DNA of 35,762 bases from Candidatus Heimdallarchaeota archaeon AB_125 (GTDB taxonomy: Archaea; Asgardarchaeota; Heimdallarchaeia; Heimdallarchaeales; Heimdallarchaeaceae), in assembly GCA_001940755.1 (NCBI GenBank), contig MEHH01000002.1, positions 1 to 35,762 of the forward strand, read 5' to 3'. This document shows, piece by piece, positions 7,919 to 14,961 of the stretch (the first letter of the stretch is position 1; each line of letters begins with the position of its first letter). The notes under the pieces were generated by a model. It saw only the letters and a list, made by a program, of their open reading frames with translations. It ran no database searches and had not been told where the DNA came from. The translations under genes were made by a program, and so were the position numbers.

Positions 7919-8200
7919 ATGAATGAAGAAAAGAGAGTTGAAATCAAAGTATTTGGATTAGTCCAAGGAGTTTTCTTTAGAGCATCAACAAGGGATGTAG
8001 GAAGGAAATTAGGGCTTAAGGGAACTGTTAGAAACATGAATGATGGATCTGTTGAGATTATTGCAGAAGGAACTGAAGAGAAATTAAGTAAGTTAATTAA
8101 ATTTGCAAAACAGGGACCCCCCTCAGCTGAAGTATATGATGTTCAGGTTACATGGATACAGGCCAAAGGGGACATGACTTATTTTGGTATCTCTTTCTAG
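7919..8200 (+). CDS. acyP: Acylphosphatase
   Basis: A 93-residue enzyme that hydrolyses the carboxyl-phosphate bond of acyl phosphates such as acetyl-, carbamoyl- or 1,3-bisphosphoglycerate. The signature GLVQGVFFRAST contains the phosphate-binding loop and catalytic Arg21; the second catalytic residue is Asn39 in VRNMNDGSVEI. The length and the alpha/beta ferredoxin-like pattern are standard. It starts 10 nt after the sirtuin stop, in what looks like one unit. Both enzymes deal with reactive acyl groups, so a joint role in acyl stress is a reasonable inference, though many archaeal acylphosphatases stand in unrelated contexts. Confidence 0.95.
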   Translation: MNEEKRVEIKVFGLVQGVFFRASTRDVGRKLGLKGTVRNMNDGSVEIIAEGTEEKLSKLIKFAKQGPPSAEVYDVQVTWIQAKGDMTYFGISF

Positions 8201-8253
8201 TCAAACATTAACATTCAAAAACAACCGACAAACAGTAATTATGAGGAATTAAT

Positions 8254-8934
8254 TTGTCTGAGAAAATTGAAAAACAAATCAGGGAAAAAATAATCGAATT
8301 GAATCTTAAAGACACTGAATTAGTACATTTTGGATCTATAGCTAAACTTCCTACTCAGTTTGGGGATTTTGATATCATTGGATTACTTAGTCTTAGAGAT
8401 ATGAAAGAACATGCTGTTATTGTGAAAGGAAATCCAATAGGAAAAGAAGATGTCCCAGTTCGTATTCATTCAGAGTGTCTAACAGGAGATGCTTTTACAT
8501 CTTTACGCTGTGATTGTAGAGAACAGCTAGAATTTGCATTGAATTATCTTTCTCAGCAAAAACATGGAATTCTAATATATCTTCGTCAAGAAGGAAGGGG
8601 AATTGGTTTATTTAATAAACTCAAAGCATATACCCTTCAAGAGATTGGTTATGACACTAATGAAGCAAATGAAGCTTTAGGATTCAAAGCAGATGAACGA
8701 TCTTACCTTGTAGCTGTAGATATTTTGCACTCATTGCAAGTTCACTGTGTTAAGCTATTAACAAATAATCCAAAAAAAGTTAATGAGTTGTGTAGCAGTA
8801 ATATAGAAGTAATGGATAGAATTCCTATTGCAATTACTCCTAATGTTTACAATGTTAAGTATCTCTCAACAAAAAGTGAAAATGGACATTTAATGGGATC
8901 TGAATCACTTTATTGTCAGGATGAAACAGATTGA
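8254..8934 (+). CDS. ribA: GTP cyclohydrolase II (riboflavin biosynthesis)
   Basis: This enzyme opens GTP to the first pyrimidine intermediate of riboflavin, releasing formate and pyrophosphate. The zinc site is seen as HSECLTGDAFTSLRCDC (three Cys: SEC, RCDC). It is followed by the conserved YLRQEGRGIGL, KLKAYTLQ and LLTNNPKK motifs for GTP binding and catalysis. At 226 residues it is the stand-alone form without a fused DHBP synthase. The start is TTG at 8254, supported by GAGGA at 8243-8247, 7 nt upstream; no in-frame ATG precedes the conserved region. Many euryarchaea use the unrelated GTP cyclohydrolase III, so this bacterial-type enzyme may have been acquired by transfer. The gene ends 6 nt from the convergent YkgJ gene. 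Confidence 0.93.
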   Translation: MSEKIEKQIREKIIELNLKDTELVHFGSIAKLPTQFGDFDIIGLLSLRDMKEHAVIVKGNPIGKEDVPVRIHSECLTGDAFTSLRCDCREQLEFALNYLSQQKHGILIYLRQEGRGIGLFNKLKAYTLQEIGYDTNEANEALGFKADERSYLVAVDILHSLQVHCVKLLTNNPKKVNELCSSNIEVMDRIPIAITPNVYNVKYLSTKSENGHLMGSESLYCQDETD

Positions 8935-8940
8935 GAAGAA

Positions 8941-9678
8941 TCATTCCTCTTTTTCTTCATCTTTGTCTTCTTCTATATCTTCCCATTCATCTTCCTCTGT
9001 CTCTTCAGGAGGAGTTTCTTCCTTTATTTCTTCGTCTCCCTCTGTCTCTTCAGGAGGAGTTTCTTCCTTTATTTCTTCGTCTCCCTCTGTCTCCTCATCA
9101 TCCTTTGATTTTGATAGAAGCTCATCTAATTGTTTTTGATCTTCTTCAGAGAGGGAAGCCATTGCTTCTTGACTTTTCTTCATAATCTCAGCTATAATCA
9201 TTGTATAAAGCAAGGGGAGAATTGCACTTGTATTTGAGACAGCTGTAAAATGTTCTCTTGCTTTTTCTCGAGCTCTTTCCAATGTTTCTGCTGTCATAGT
9301 CCCATTACCAAGACCAGGAGAATCATTATCAACTAAGTAGAATTTATCACCATTATATGCAAGTGGATAAGATGCACAGTGTATGGGCATTGAAGAATAA
9401 ACATTACAGATTTTATTACTATAATCATATAATGGGCATCCTGATGGATTTGGATCATCAGTTGTTTCAGGTTTTTTCAATATTATACGCACATATGCAG
9501 GAGGAGTTTCGTGTAATTGCAGATAAGGTAAGACATGATGTATTGTCCCATCAGCTATCCATTTTTGAAAATCTTCTATGTAAATTGGTACTTCTGACCA
9601 CTTTTCACAACAAGTTCCACATTTTGTACAATTATGTACATATTTCTTTGATTCTTTAGATGATTCTGCATCACTCAT
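8941..9678 (-). CDS. YkgJ-family Cys-cluster protein with acidic repeat tail
   Basis: The N-terminal ~150 residues match the YkgJ/UPF0153 family (putative zinc- or iron-chelating domain): CTKCGTCC at residues 17-24, then SGCPLYDYSNKICNVYSSMPIHCASYP. This gives the usual seven to eight Cys for a bound metal or Fe-S cluster. The biochemical role of the family is unknown. A helical linker (residues ~130-190) leads to an extremely acidic C-terminus made of Glu/Asp, Thr and Pro, with two exact copies of a 15-residue unit (EETEGDEEIKEETPP). This tail is low-complexity and may have expanded by slippage. The gene lies 75 nt downstream of the Arf-like GTPase on the same strand, but a T/A-rich TATA-like stretch between them (complement of ~9695-9705) allows separate transcription. 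Confidence 0.8.
   Translation of the reverse strand: MSDAESSKESKKYVHNCTKCGTCCEKWSEVPIYIEDFQKWIADGTIHHVLPYLQLHETPPAYVRIILKKPETTDDPNPSGCPLYDYSNKICNVYSSMPIHCASYPLAYNGDKFYLVDNDSPGLGNGTMTAETLERAREKAREHFTAVSNTSAILPLLYTMIIAEIMKKSQEAMASLSEEDQKQLDELLSKSKDDEETEGDEEIKEETPPEETEGDEEIKEETPPEETEEDEWEDIEEDKDEEKEE
9001..9090. repeat. Perfect 45-bp tandem repeat, two copies
   Basis: Bases 9001-9045 and 9046-9090 are identical, and the 8 bases before the first copy nearly continue the pattern. The unit is in frame (15 residues) and encodes the acidic tail of the YkgJ-like protein on the minus strand. Confidence 0.95.
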
Positions 9679-9753
9679 AATATCACGTTTTTTAATCTAA
9701 ATAAAACAAATTAAAGATTTTTCGATAGTATTAATAATTCTGAGAATTGGAGA

Positions 9754-10404
9754 TCACTCTCCATAAATTTCGCGTTTTATTGTCTCAAAGATACCATCAA
9801 TAGTTTCATCCATTTGTTCTGTTTTATCAATTGCTGATATCGCTTCCCAGTAATGGCCACTACTTGGGTATCTTTCTTTGAGATGATTCCAGACTGTTAG
9901 ATATTTCTCCCTGATTAATTCATCAGCTTTACCTTTACTATTATCGAGAAGATCTATTTTATTAACTACAAGGAAGAAAATTGCTTTTACTTTTCTTGCT
10001 TTTCTTTCTGCTCTAACAACATCATCATCTAGAGTCATTAGATAATAATTGGAAACTTGTGTTAGTGCATCTATTTGTACTTTTGAATCTTGTGTGGGAT
10101 CTATGAGAAAGATAATACCATTTGTATTGTAATCAGCTAAAGCCTTTTTCCAGTAAGGCCATAAACTCATATCTCCAGGACAATCAATTGCTCTTACTCG
10201 ATAGCTCCTGTACTTCTCTAAACTTAATACAGATTGGAATGATTGGCTCCTTAATCGTATTGTTTTCTGATGAACCTCAATACTTGTTGTAGGGCTGATA
10301 TCTTCAATATCTTCACCCTTTAAACGGTGTATAAGTGTGGTTTTACCTGCTCCTGTGTTTCCGAGAACAGTTACGCTCAAATCTCTTGTTAACATCTTTA
10401 ACAA
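9754..10404 (-). CDS. Arf-like small GTPase with atypical switch II
   Basis: A 216-residue GTPase. The G motifs are P-loop GNTGAGKT (15-22), SPTTS for G1/G2 with Thr39/Thr40 where Arf proteins have PTIG, G3 DCPGD (74-78), G4 NKID (148-151) and G5 SAI near 194. The stretch after G3 (LWPYWKKAL...NGIIFLID) follows the Arf/Sar/SRbeta pattern of Leu-x-x-x-Trp and Gly-Ile-Ile-Phe. The canonical catalytic Gln (DxGGQ) is replaced by Asp78. There is no N-terminal Gly2 for myristoylation and no C-terminal prenylation Cys, so it is probably cytosolic or recruited by a partner. Asgard archaea carry many such GTPases. The protein may start at Met1 or Met4. It is divergent from the korD operon and upstream of the YkgJ gene. 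Confidence 0.85.
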   Translation of the reverse strand: MLKMLTRDLSVTVLGNTGAGKTTLIHRLKGEDIEDISPTTSIEVHQKTIRLRSQSFQSVLSLEKYRSYRVRAIDCPGDMSLWPYWKKALADYNTNGIIFLIDPTQDSKVQIDALTQVSNYYLMTLDDDVVRAERKARKVKAIFFLVVNKIDLLDNSKGKADELIREKYLTVWNHLKERYPSSGHYWEAISAIDKTEQMDETIDGIFETIKREIYGE

Positions 10405-10537
10405 TAATTTTAACTCTATAGAACTATTTCAAGTTTTCCTCATAGGGAAATGAGTTTAAGGTACTAAAACAAGCTATTATCAGTATTGTGATGAGTGAAA
10501 GTTATTACTTAAATTATCAAATGTTATTATTAACAGT

Positions 10538-10606
10538 TTATTATATATATAAACCAATACGCAAATAAAACTTTATATAACTAAATTTTTCACAGCGGAC
10601 AGCGCT
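10538..10606 (+). promoter_or_regulatory. Promoter region of the kor-flx-hdr-frd operon
   Basis: The 222-nt gap between the divergent GTPase and korD holds two TATA-like elements, at 10538-10553 (a run of TA dinucleotides) and at 10571-10580 (CTTTATATAA). The second lies ~50 nt before the korD ATG and predicts a start near 10600-10606. There the direct repeat CAGCG (10593-10597 and 10600-10604) and the palindrome AGCGCT (10601-10606) could bind a regulator. The rest of the gap shows no coding sequence or RNA gene. Confidence 0.5.
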
Positions 10607-10626
10607 ATATGTAGTGGTTCATAGTT

Positions 10627-10950
10627 ATGAATACATCACTAGATAGGAGAAGGAAAAAACCGGAATGGCCGGCTTTTATTGATTTAAGTAAATATAAGAT
10701 TAAAGCACATCATGTTCACATAATCAAAGAAAGATGTAAGGAATGCGAATGGTGTATCATCTATTGTCCCGAAGAGATTTTAGAAAAATCAGATAAGATT
10801 AATGTTAAAGGATATCATCCCCCTCAACTGATTGAAGGGAAAACATTCGATGATTGTGCTGAATGTCATTTTTGTGAGTTAATTTGTCCAGAATTCGCTA
10901 TTTATGTCGAGGTTCCGGAAGAAGAAGAAGGAAGTGAAAATAATGAGTAA
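10627..10950 (+). CDS. korD: 2-oxoacid:ferredoxin oxidoreductase, ferredoxin-like delta subunit
   Basis: A 107-residue ferredoxin-type subunit with two 4Fe-4S motifs: CKECEWCIIYCP (~residues 38-49) and CAECHFCELICP (~79-90). It passes electrons between the TPP-containing catalytic subunits and ferredoxin. An N-terminal extension of ~30 residues containing a basic patch precedes the clusters, as in KorD/VorD proteins. It is the first gene of the operon. The ATG at 10627 follows a TATA-like box by ~50 nt. It overlaps the next gene by 8 nt (ATGAGTAA), which signals translational coupling with korA. Confidence 0.92.
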   Translation: MNTSLDRRRKKPEWPAFIDLSKYKIKAHHVHIIKERCKECEWCIIYCPEEILEKSDKINVKGYHPPQLIEGKTFDDCAECHFCELICPEFAIYVEVPEEEEGSENNE

Positions 10951-12103
10951 AAAAAATGAAGATTCACCTGAAGTGGCAACAGGACAGCACTACACAACAG
11001 GTAATCATGCAGCTGCAGAAGGTTCGTTAGCAGCAGGTTGTAAGTTTTTTGGTGGATATCCAATCACACCTAGCTCAGAAATTGCAGAACATATGGCACT
11101 AAGATTGCCAAAAATAAATGGAAATTTCGTACAATTTGAAGATGAGATTGCTTCAATTGCAGGTATTTTAGGAGCATCATGGGGAGGAGTTAAAAGTATG
11201 ACTGCAACATCTGGTCCAGGATATTCGCTTATGGTTGAAAACATAGGTTTGGGTCTAATGACTGAAACACCTTGTGTAATTGTAAATGTTCAAAGAGGAG
11301 GTCCATCAACAGGTCTTCCAACTTTAATTGGACAACAGGATGTTATGCAAGCAAGGTGGGGTTCTCACGGAGATTATGAAACCATAGCCATATCACCAAG
11401 TAATGTCCAAGAATGTTTTGATTTAGCTTTGGAGTGTTTTAATCTTTCAGAACAATATAGATTACCAGTCACACTTCTGATGGATGAAGTAATTGGGCAT
11501 ATGAGTGAAAGACTTGTCATTCCCCCAAAAGAGGAACTTACTATAATATCCAGAAAGAAACCTACAGATCCTCCAGATAAGCATCTACCTTACAAAGCTG
11601 ATGATAGTTTGGTACCTCCAATGGCTACAGCGGGAGAGGGATATAGAGTAATGGTTACGGGATTAACACATGATGAGAGAGGATATCCAGATTTAACACC
11701 AGAAGCTCAAGATAAAGCTGTTAGAAGGATAAATGACAAGATTAGACTTAACAAAGACAAAATAATCAAATTAGAAGAATATATGTTAGATGATGCTAAA
11801 ACTGCTATAGTATCTTTTGGAACAAGTGCAAGAGCTGCAAAAGGTGCAGTAAATAGAGCACGAAAGAAAGGAATCAAAGTTGGGTTACTAAGACTAATCA
11901 CTTTGTGGCCATTTCCAGATGAAAAAATAGACCAACTAGCAGACCAGGTTGATAGAATCATTATCCCTGAAATAAATTATGGTCAAGTAACTAGAGAAGT
12001 AGAAAGAGCAGCTCATGGGAAAACTGAGGTTAAAGGAGATTTCAGACTTGGAGGAGCAATACACACTCCACAGGAAATCCTAAAAGAAATTGAGAGGAAT
12101 TAA
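10943..12103 (+). CDS. korA: 2-oxoacid:ferredoxin oxidoreductase alpha subunit (2-oxoglutarate type)
   Basis: The alpha subunit (386 residues) of an enzyme that interconverts 2-oxoglutarate + CoA + oxidised ferredoxin with succinyl-CoA + CO2 + reduced ferredoxin. Seen: GGYPITPSSEIAEHM near the N-terminus, QFEDEIASIAGILGASWGG, TATSGPGYSLM and NVQRGGPSTGLPT. These motifs belong to the pyrimidine-binding domain and CoA-contact region, and the C-terminal transketolase-like domain has LRLITLWPFPDEKI. The start was set to the ATG at 10943; a longer frame from 10904 would add an improbable Arg/Lys-rich leader overlapping korD. The KorA-like motifs favour 2-oxoglutarate, but related 2-oxoacids cannot be excluded. 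Confidence 0.9.
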   Translation: MSKKNEDSPEVATGQHYTTGNHAAAEGSLAAGCKFFGGYPITPSSEIAEHMALRLPKINGNFVQFEDEIASIAGILGASWGGVKSMTATSGPGYSLMVENIGLGLMTETPCVIVNVQRGGPSTGLPTLIGQQDVMQARWGSHGDYETIAISPSNVQECFDLALECFNLSEQYRLPVTLLMDEVIGHMSERLVIPPKEELTIISRKKPTDPPDKHLPYKADDSLVPPMATAGEGYRVMVTGLTHDERGYPDLTPEAQDKAVRRINDKIRLNKDKIIKLEEYMLDDAKTAIVSFGTSARAAKGAVNRARKKGIKVGLLRLITLWPFPDEKIDQLADQVDRIIIPEINYGQVTREVERAAHGKTEVKGDFRLGGAIHTPQEILKEIERN

Positions 12104-12105
12104 AA

Positions 12106-12969
12106 ATGTCAGAAGAAGAAGAATTTCAATTGATTGAATCGGATGTACATCCTTTGGATGGCTATCTAAGAGAAGGAAGAATACCACATATATTCTGTCC
12201 TGCTTGTAGTTTAGGTTCAGTAATGAACATTATAGTTGAAGCTATTAAGGAAGCAAAACTTGAAAACAAGAAAGTATCTGTTGTTTCAGGGATCGGATGT
12301 ACAGGTAGAATATCTGGATATCTCAACTATGATAGTTTCCATACAACCCATGGAAGAGCAATACCTTTTGCAATTGGATTAGGTGTAACAGATCCAGAAC
12401 GTAAAGTTATAGTGATATCTGGAGATGGTGATCTCTTTGCAATCGGAGGGAATCACTTCATACACGCTGCACGAAGAAACGCAGATATAACTGTAATTTG
12501 TGTAAATAATTTTAATTATGGTATGACTGGAGGTCAAGTAGGACCTACTTCTTACAAAGGTCAATATCAATCAACAGCACCTTATGGAGCAGTAGAGGAA
12601 CCATTTAACCTACCTGATTTAGCTGCATCTTGTGGAGCAGTCTATGTTGCTAGATGGTCAGCATTGGATGTTAGGAGAATGAAAGATTCATTTACAGAAG
12701 CTTTGTTGAAAAAGGGTTTTACTTTTGTTGAAGTCTTAGGAAGTTGCCCCACAACCTTTGGTCGTCGAAACCAATTAGCTGAAGGGAAAAAAATCCTAGA
12801 ATATTTCCACGAAAAAAGTGAGATTCAGCATGGAGCTGATACAAAGACTGTGGGAATAAGTAAAGATAGTAAAATCATTGTTGGTAAATTTATTGATATT
12901 GAGGACAAACCAACACTCACTGACAATTTAATGGCTGTTCAACGAATGAGTAAAGCCAAGGGAAAATAA
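12106..12969 (+). CDS. korB: 2-oxoacid:ferredoxin oxidoreductase beta subunit
   Basis: The 287-residue TPP-binding subunit. FCPACSLGSVMN and GIGCTGRISGYL carry the 4Fe-4S ligand cysteines expected near the N-terminus. SGDGDLFAIGGNH and NNFNYGMTGGQVGPTS form the Mg-TPP motif (GDGD ... NN.). A third Cys (GSCPTTFGRRN) completes the cluster ligands. It begins 2 nt after korA with a GAGGAATT ribosome-binding site. It works with KorA, C and D as the catalytic core, and its product or substrate is ferredoxin, a likely link with HdrA encoded downstream. Confidence 0.92.
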   Translation: MSEEEEFQLIESDVHPLDGYLREGRIPHIFCPACSLGSVMNIIVEAIKEAKLENKKVSVVSGIGCTGRISGYLNYDSFHTTHGRAIPFAIGLGVTDPERKVIVISGDGDLFAIGGNHFIHAARRNADITVICVNNFNYGMTGGQVGPTSYKGQYQSTAPYGAVEEPFNLPDLAASCGAVYVARWSALDVRRMKDSFTEALLKKGFTFVEVLGSCPTTFGRRNQLAEGKKILEYFHEKSEIQHGADTKTVGISKDSKIIVGKFIDIEDKPTLTDNLMAVQRMSKAKGK

Positions 12970-12982
12970 AGTGTGATATAAA

Positions 12983-13519
12983 ATGAGTAGAGTAGAAGTA
13001 CGTTTCGCAGGATTTGGGGGACAAGGAATAGGATTAATGGGAAGATTACTAGGTGAAGCTGTTGCACTTGGAGAAGGTAAGAATTCAGTCATGACACAGA
13101 GTTATGGACCAGAAAGCCGAGGTGGAGCAAGTAGTGCTGATGTAGTTATAGATACCGATGATATTGACTTTCCAAAAGCAACTGATCTTGATTATTTCGT
13201 AGTAATGTCTCAAGAAGCTTACTCAAAATATATCCCCAAGTTGAAAAAAGGCGGCATAATTTTCGTTGAGGAGGATTTAGTAACTCTTGATGAACATGCT
13301 GATAAGGCTAAGAAAATATTCAAAATTCCAGCTACAAAAATAGCAGAATCTTTAGGGAGTCGTCTTTATGCTAACATAGCAATGCTTGGTTTCTTATGTG
13401 CAAATACTGATGACATTGTTTCAGAAGAATCATTGCTAAAAGTGATGAAAACAAAGATAAAAGCAAGATATGTTGAAAAGAATTTAGTTGCATTTCAAAA
13501 AGGAAAGGAACATCAATAA
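12983..13519 (+). CDS. korC: 2-oxoacid:ferredoxin oxidoreductase gamma subunit
   Basis: A 178-residue gamma subunit containing the conserved FAGFGGQGIGLMGRLLGEA loop at the N-terminus and SYGPESRGGASSADVVI in the middle, which help bind CoA in this family. Length and motifs are standard. Start at ATG 12983, 13 nt after korB. It completes a four-gene korDABC set in the common archaeal order. Confidence 0.92.
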   Translation: MSRVEVRFAGFGGQGIGLMGRLLGEAVALGEGKNSVMTQSYGPESRGGASSADVVIDTDDIDFPKATDLDYFVVMSQEAYSKYIPKLKKGGIIFVEEDLVTLDEHADKAKKIFKIPATKIAESLGSRLYANIAMLGFLCANTDDIVSEESLLKVMKTKIKARYVEKNLVAFQKGKEHQ

Positions 13520-13532
13520 GAAGGATGAAAGG

Positions 13533-13973
13533 ATGACACAGGAACAAATAGAAGAGTTTGAGCCAAACATAATTGGATTTCTATGTAACTGGTGTAGTTA
13601 TGCAGGAGCAGACCTTGCTGGAACCAGTAGAGTACAATATCCTCCAAACATTAAGATCATCAAAGTAATGTGTTCTGGCAGAGTCAATCCAATGTTCGTT
13701 ATTAATGCTCTTCAGCAAGGAGCTGACGGTGTTCTCATCAGTGGATGTCATCCTGGTGATTGTCATTATCAATCAGGAAACTATCTAGCTAGACGAAGAA
13801 TGGGAGTAATGAGATCATTGCTAGAACAAATGGGCATTGAACCAGATAGAGTGAAGATGACTTGGGTTTCTGCTGCAGAAGGAAGAAAGTTTGCTCAAGT
13901 AATAGAAGAAGTCACTGCAGAAATCAAGAAACTTGGACCTATGAAGCAATTCAGGAGAGAGCAGAAATGGTAG
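13533..13973 (+). CDS. mvhD: MvhD/FlxD-type iron-sulfur subunit
   Basis: A 146-residue protein of the MvhD family (the delta subunit of F420-nonreducing hydrogenase, also FlxD), which carries an Fe-S cluster and delivers electrons to HdrA. The Cys pattern is FLCNWCSYAGAD (N-terminus), VMCSGRVNP and SGCHPGDCHYQ. The family motif ARRRMGVMRSLLEQMGIEPDRV is present. The start was set to ATG 13533 after AAGGATGAAAGG, because a start at 13488 would overlap korC and add an unrelated basic stretch. Here the partners are flavin/NAD-linked proteins rather than hydrogenase subunits, so it is best read as FlxD. It overlaps the next gene by 7 nt. Confidence 0.9.
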   Translation: MTQEQIEEFEPNIIGFLCNWCSYAGADLAGTSRVQYPPNIKIIKVMCSGRVNPMFVINALQQGADGVLISGCHPGDCHYQSGNYLARRRMGVMRSLLEQMGIEPDRVKMTWVSAAEGRKFAQVIEEVTAEIKKLGPMKQFRREQKW

Positions 13974-14953
13974 ATAAAGAATTACTTGTCAAAACTGCAA
14001 AAAAAATTGTTTCACGCGAAGATGTCAAGTATGTTGTTGGATATAAACAAGGAACTTATGGTTTTGTGATAAGTCCTTCATTTGCTTATACTCCTGAAGA
14101 TGTTGATAATTTTATTTACAATCCCTTATGTAAAAAGAACTTAACGGTTTATCCTATTTTAGAAGAAAAACTACCTCTAAGAAGAGAGGAAGAAGAAGAC
14201 AAGAGAAAGATAGGAATTGTAGTGAAAGGTTGTGATTCTCGAGCTTTAGTACAGATTATACAAGAAAAGGGACTAACAAGAGAGGATCTCGTTATAATCG
14301 GTATTCCTTGTAAAGGAGTTATCGATTTAAAGAAAATTGAAAAACGGTTCCCAAACCAGACTGAAGCAGTTAATGTCGTAGAAACTGATAATGCCGAATA
14401 TATACTAAATATAAGTGGCGCTGTCCAACATATACCAAAAGAAGAATTACTATCTGAAGTCTGTAAAAGTTGTGAATATCCTAATCCAACAATATATGAT
14501 TTCCTTATTGGAGAGAAAATTGAGGTGGGAGAAGTACCAGAATACAGCGGTTTGAAGAATCTAGATGAAACACCTTTAGAGGATAGATGGGCTTACTGGG
14601 AAAAACACTTTCAAAACTGTATTCGTTGTTATGCATGCAGAGAAGCATGCCCACTATGTTATTGTAAAACCTGTATGGCAGATATGCTAGAACCACAATG
14701 GATTAGACGTTCAGTTAATCTCTCAGAAAATACTGCTTGGAATATAATGAGAGCATTTCATCTTGCTGGTCGTTGTATTAGTTGTGGTGAATGTGAGAGC
14801 GTCTGTCCCGTGAATATTCCTTTGATGGAATTGAACAAAAAACTAGAGAAAGATGTCAAAGAGATGTTCAAGTATAATGCTGGATTAGACACAAAAGAGA
14901 AAACACTATTCGGGACATTCAACCCAGATGATCCTGAGGAATTCATAATGTAG
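13967..14953 (+). CDS. 4Fe-4S dicluster protein, Flx-type (FlxC/FlxB-like) with KGCDSR domain
   Basis: A 328-residue electron-transfer protein. The N-terminal half has the strand VVKGCDSRALVQII followed by IIGIPCKGVIDL, typical of hydrogenase/formate dehydrogenase beta-like proteins linked to Hdr. The C-terminal half has CIRCYACREACPLCYCKTC and CISCGECESVCPVNIPL, giving two 4Fe-4S clusters plus extra cysteines. The start at ATG 13967 overlaps the mvhD stop by 7 nt; the longer frame from 13862 is out of register with mvhD and encodes a Cys/Arg-rich shadow. By position it corresponds to one of the two Fe-S subunits of FlxABCD in sulfate reducers. Which one (B or C) cannot be settled by eye. Confidence 0.82.
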   Translation: MVDKELLVKTAKKIVSREDVKYVVGYKQGTYGFVISPSFAYTPEDVDNFIYNPLCKKNLTVYPILEEKLPLRREEEEDKRKIGIVVKGCDSRALVQIIQEKGLTREDLVIIGIPCKGVIDLKKIEKRFPNQTEAVNVVETDNAEYILNISGAVQHIPKEELLSEVCKSCEYPNPTIYDFLIGEKIEVGEVPEYSGLKNLDETPLEDRWAYWEKHFQNCIRCYACREACPLCYCKTCMADMLEPQWIRRSVNLSENTAWNIMRAFHLAGRCISCGECESVCPVNIPLMELNKKLEKDVKEMFKYNAGLDTKEKTLFGTFNPDDPEEFIM

Positions 14954-14961
14954 GTGAAAAA

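Noticed and set aside
8921-9185. Plus-strand Ser-rich and Leu-rich open frames
   Set aside because: They are antisense shadows of the Glu/Asp-rich repeat tail of the minus-strand YkgJ-like gene.
10904-10942. Longer korA start
   Set aside because: Adds a Lys/Arg-rich leader made from the shifted frame of the acidic korD tail; ATG 10943 with the 8-nt overlap is the normal arrangement.
13862-13966. Longer start for the KGCDSR dicluster protein
   Set aside because: Cys/Arg-rich extension is the out-of-frame shadow of mvhD; ATG 13967 overlaps the mvhD stop by 7 nt, as in other coupled pairs here.
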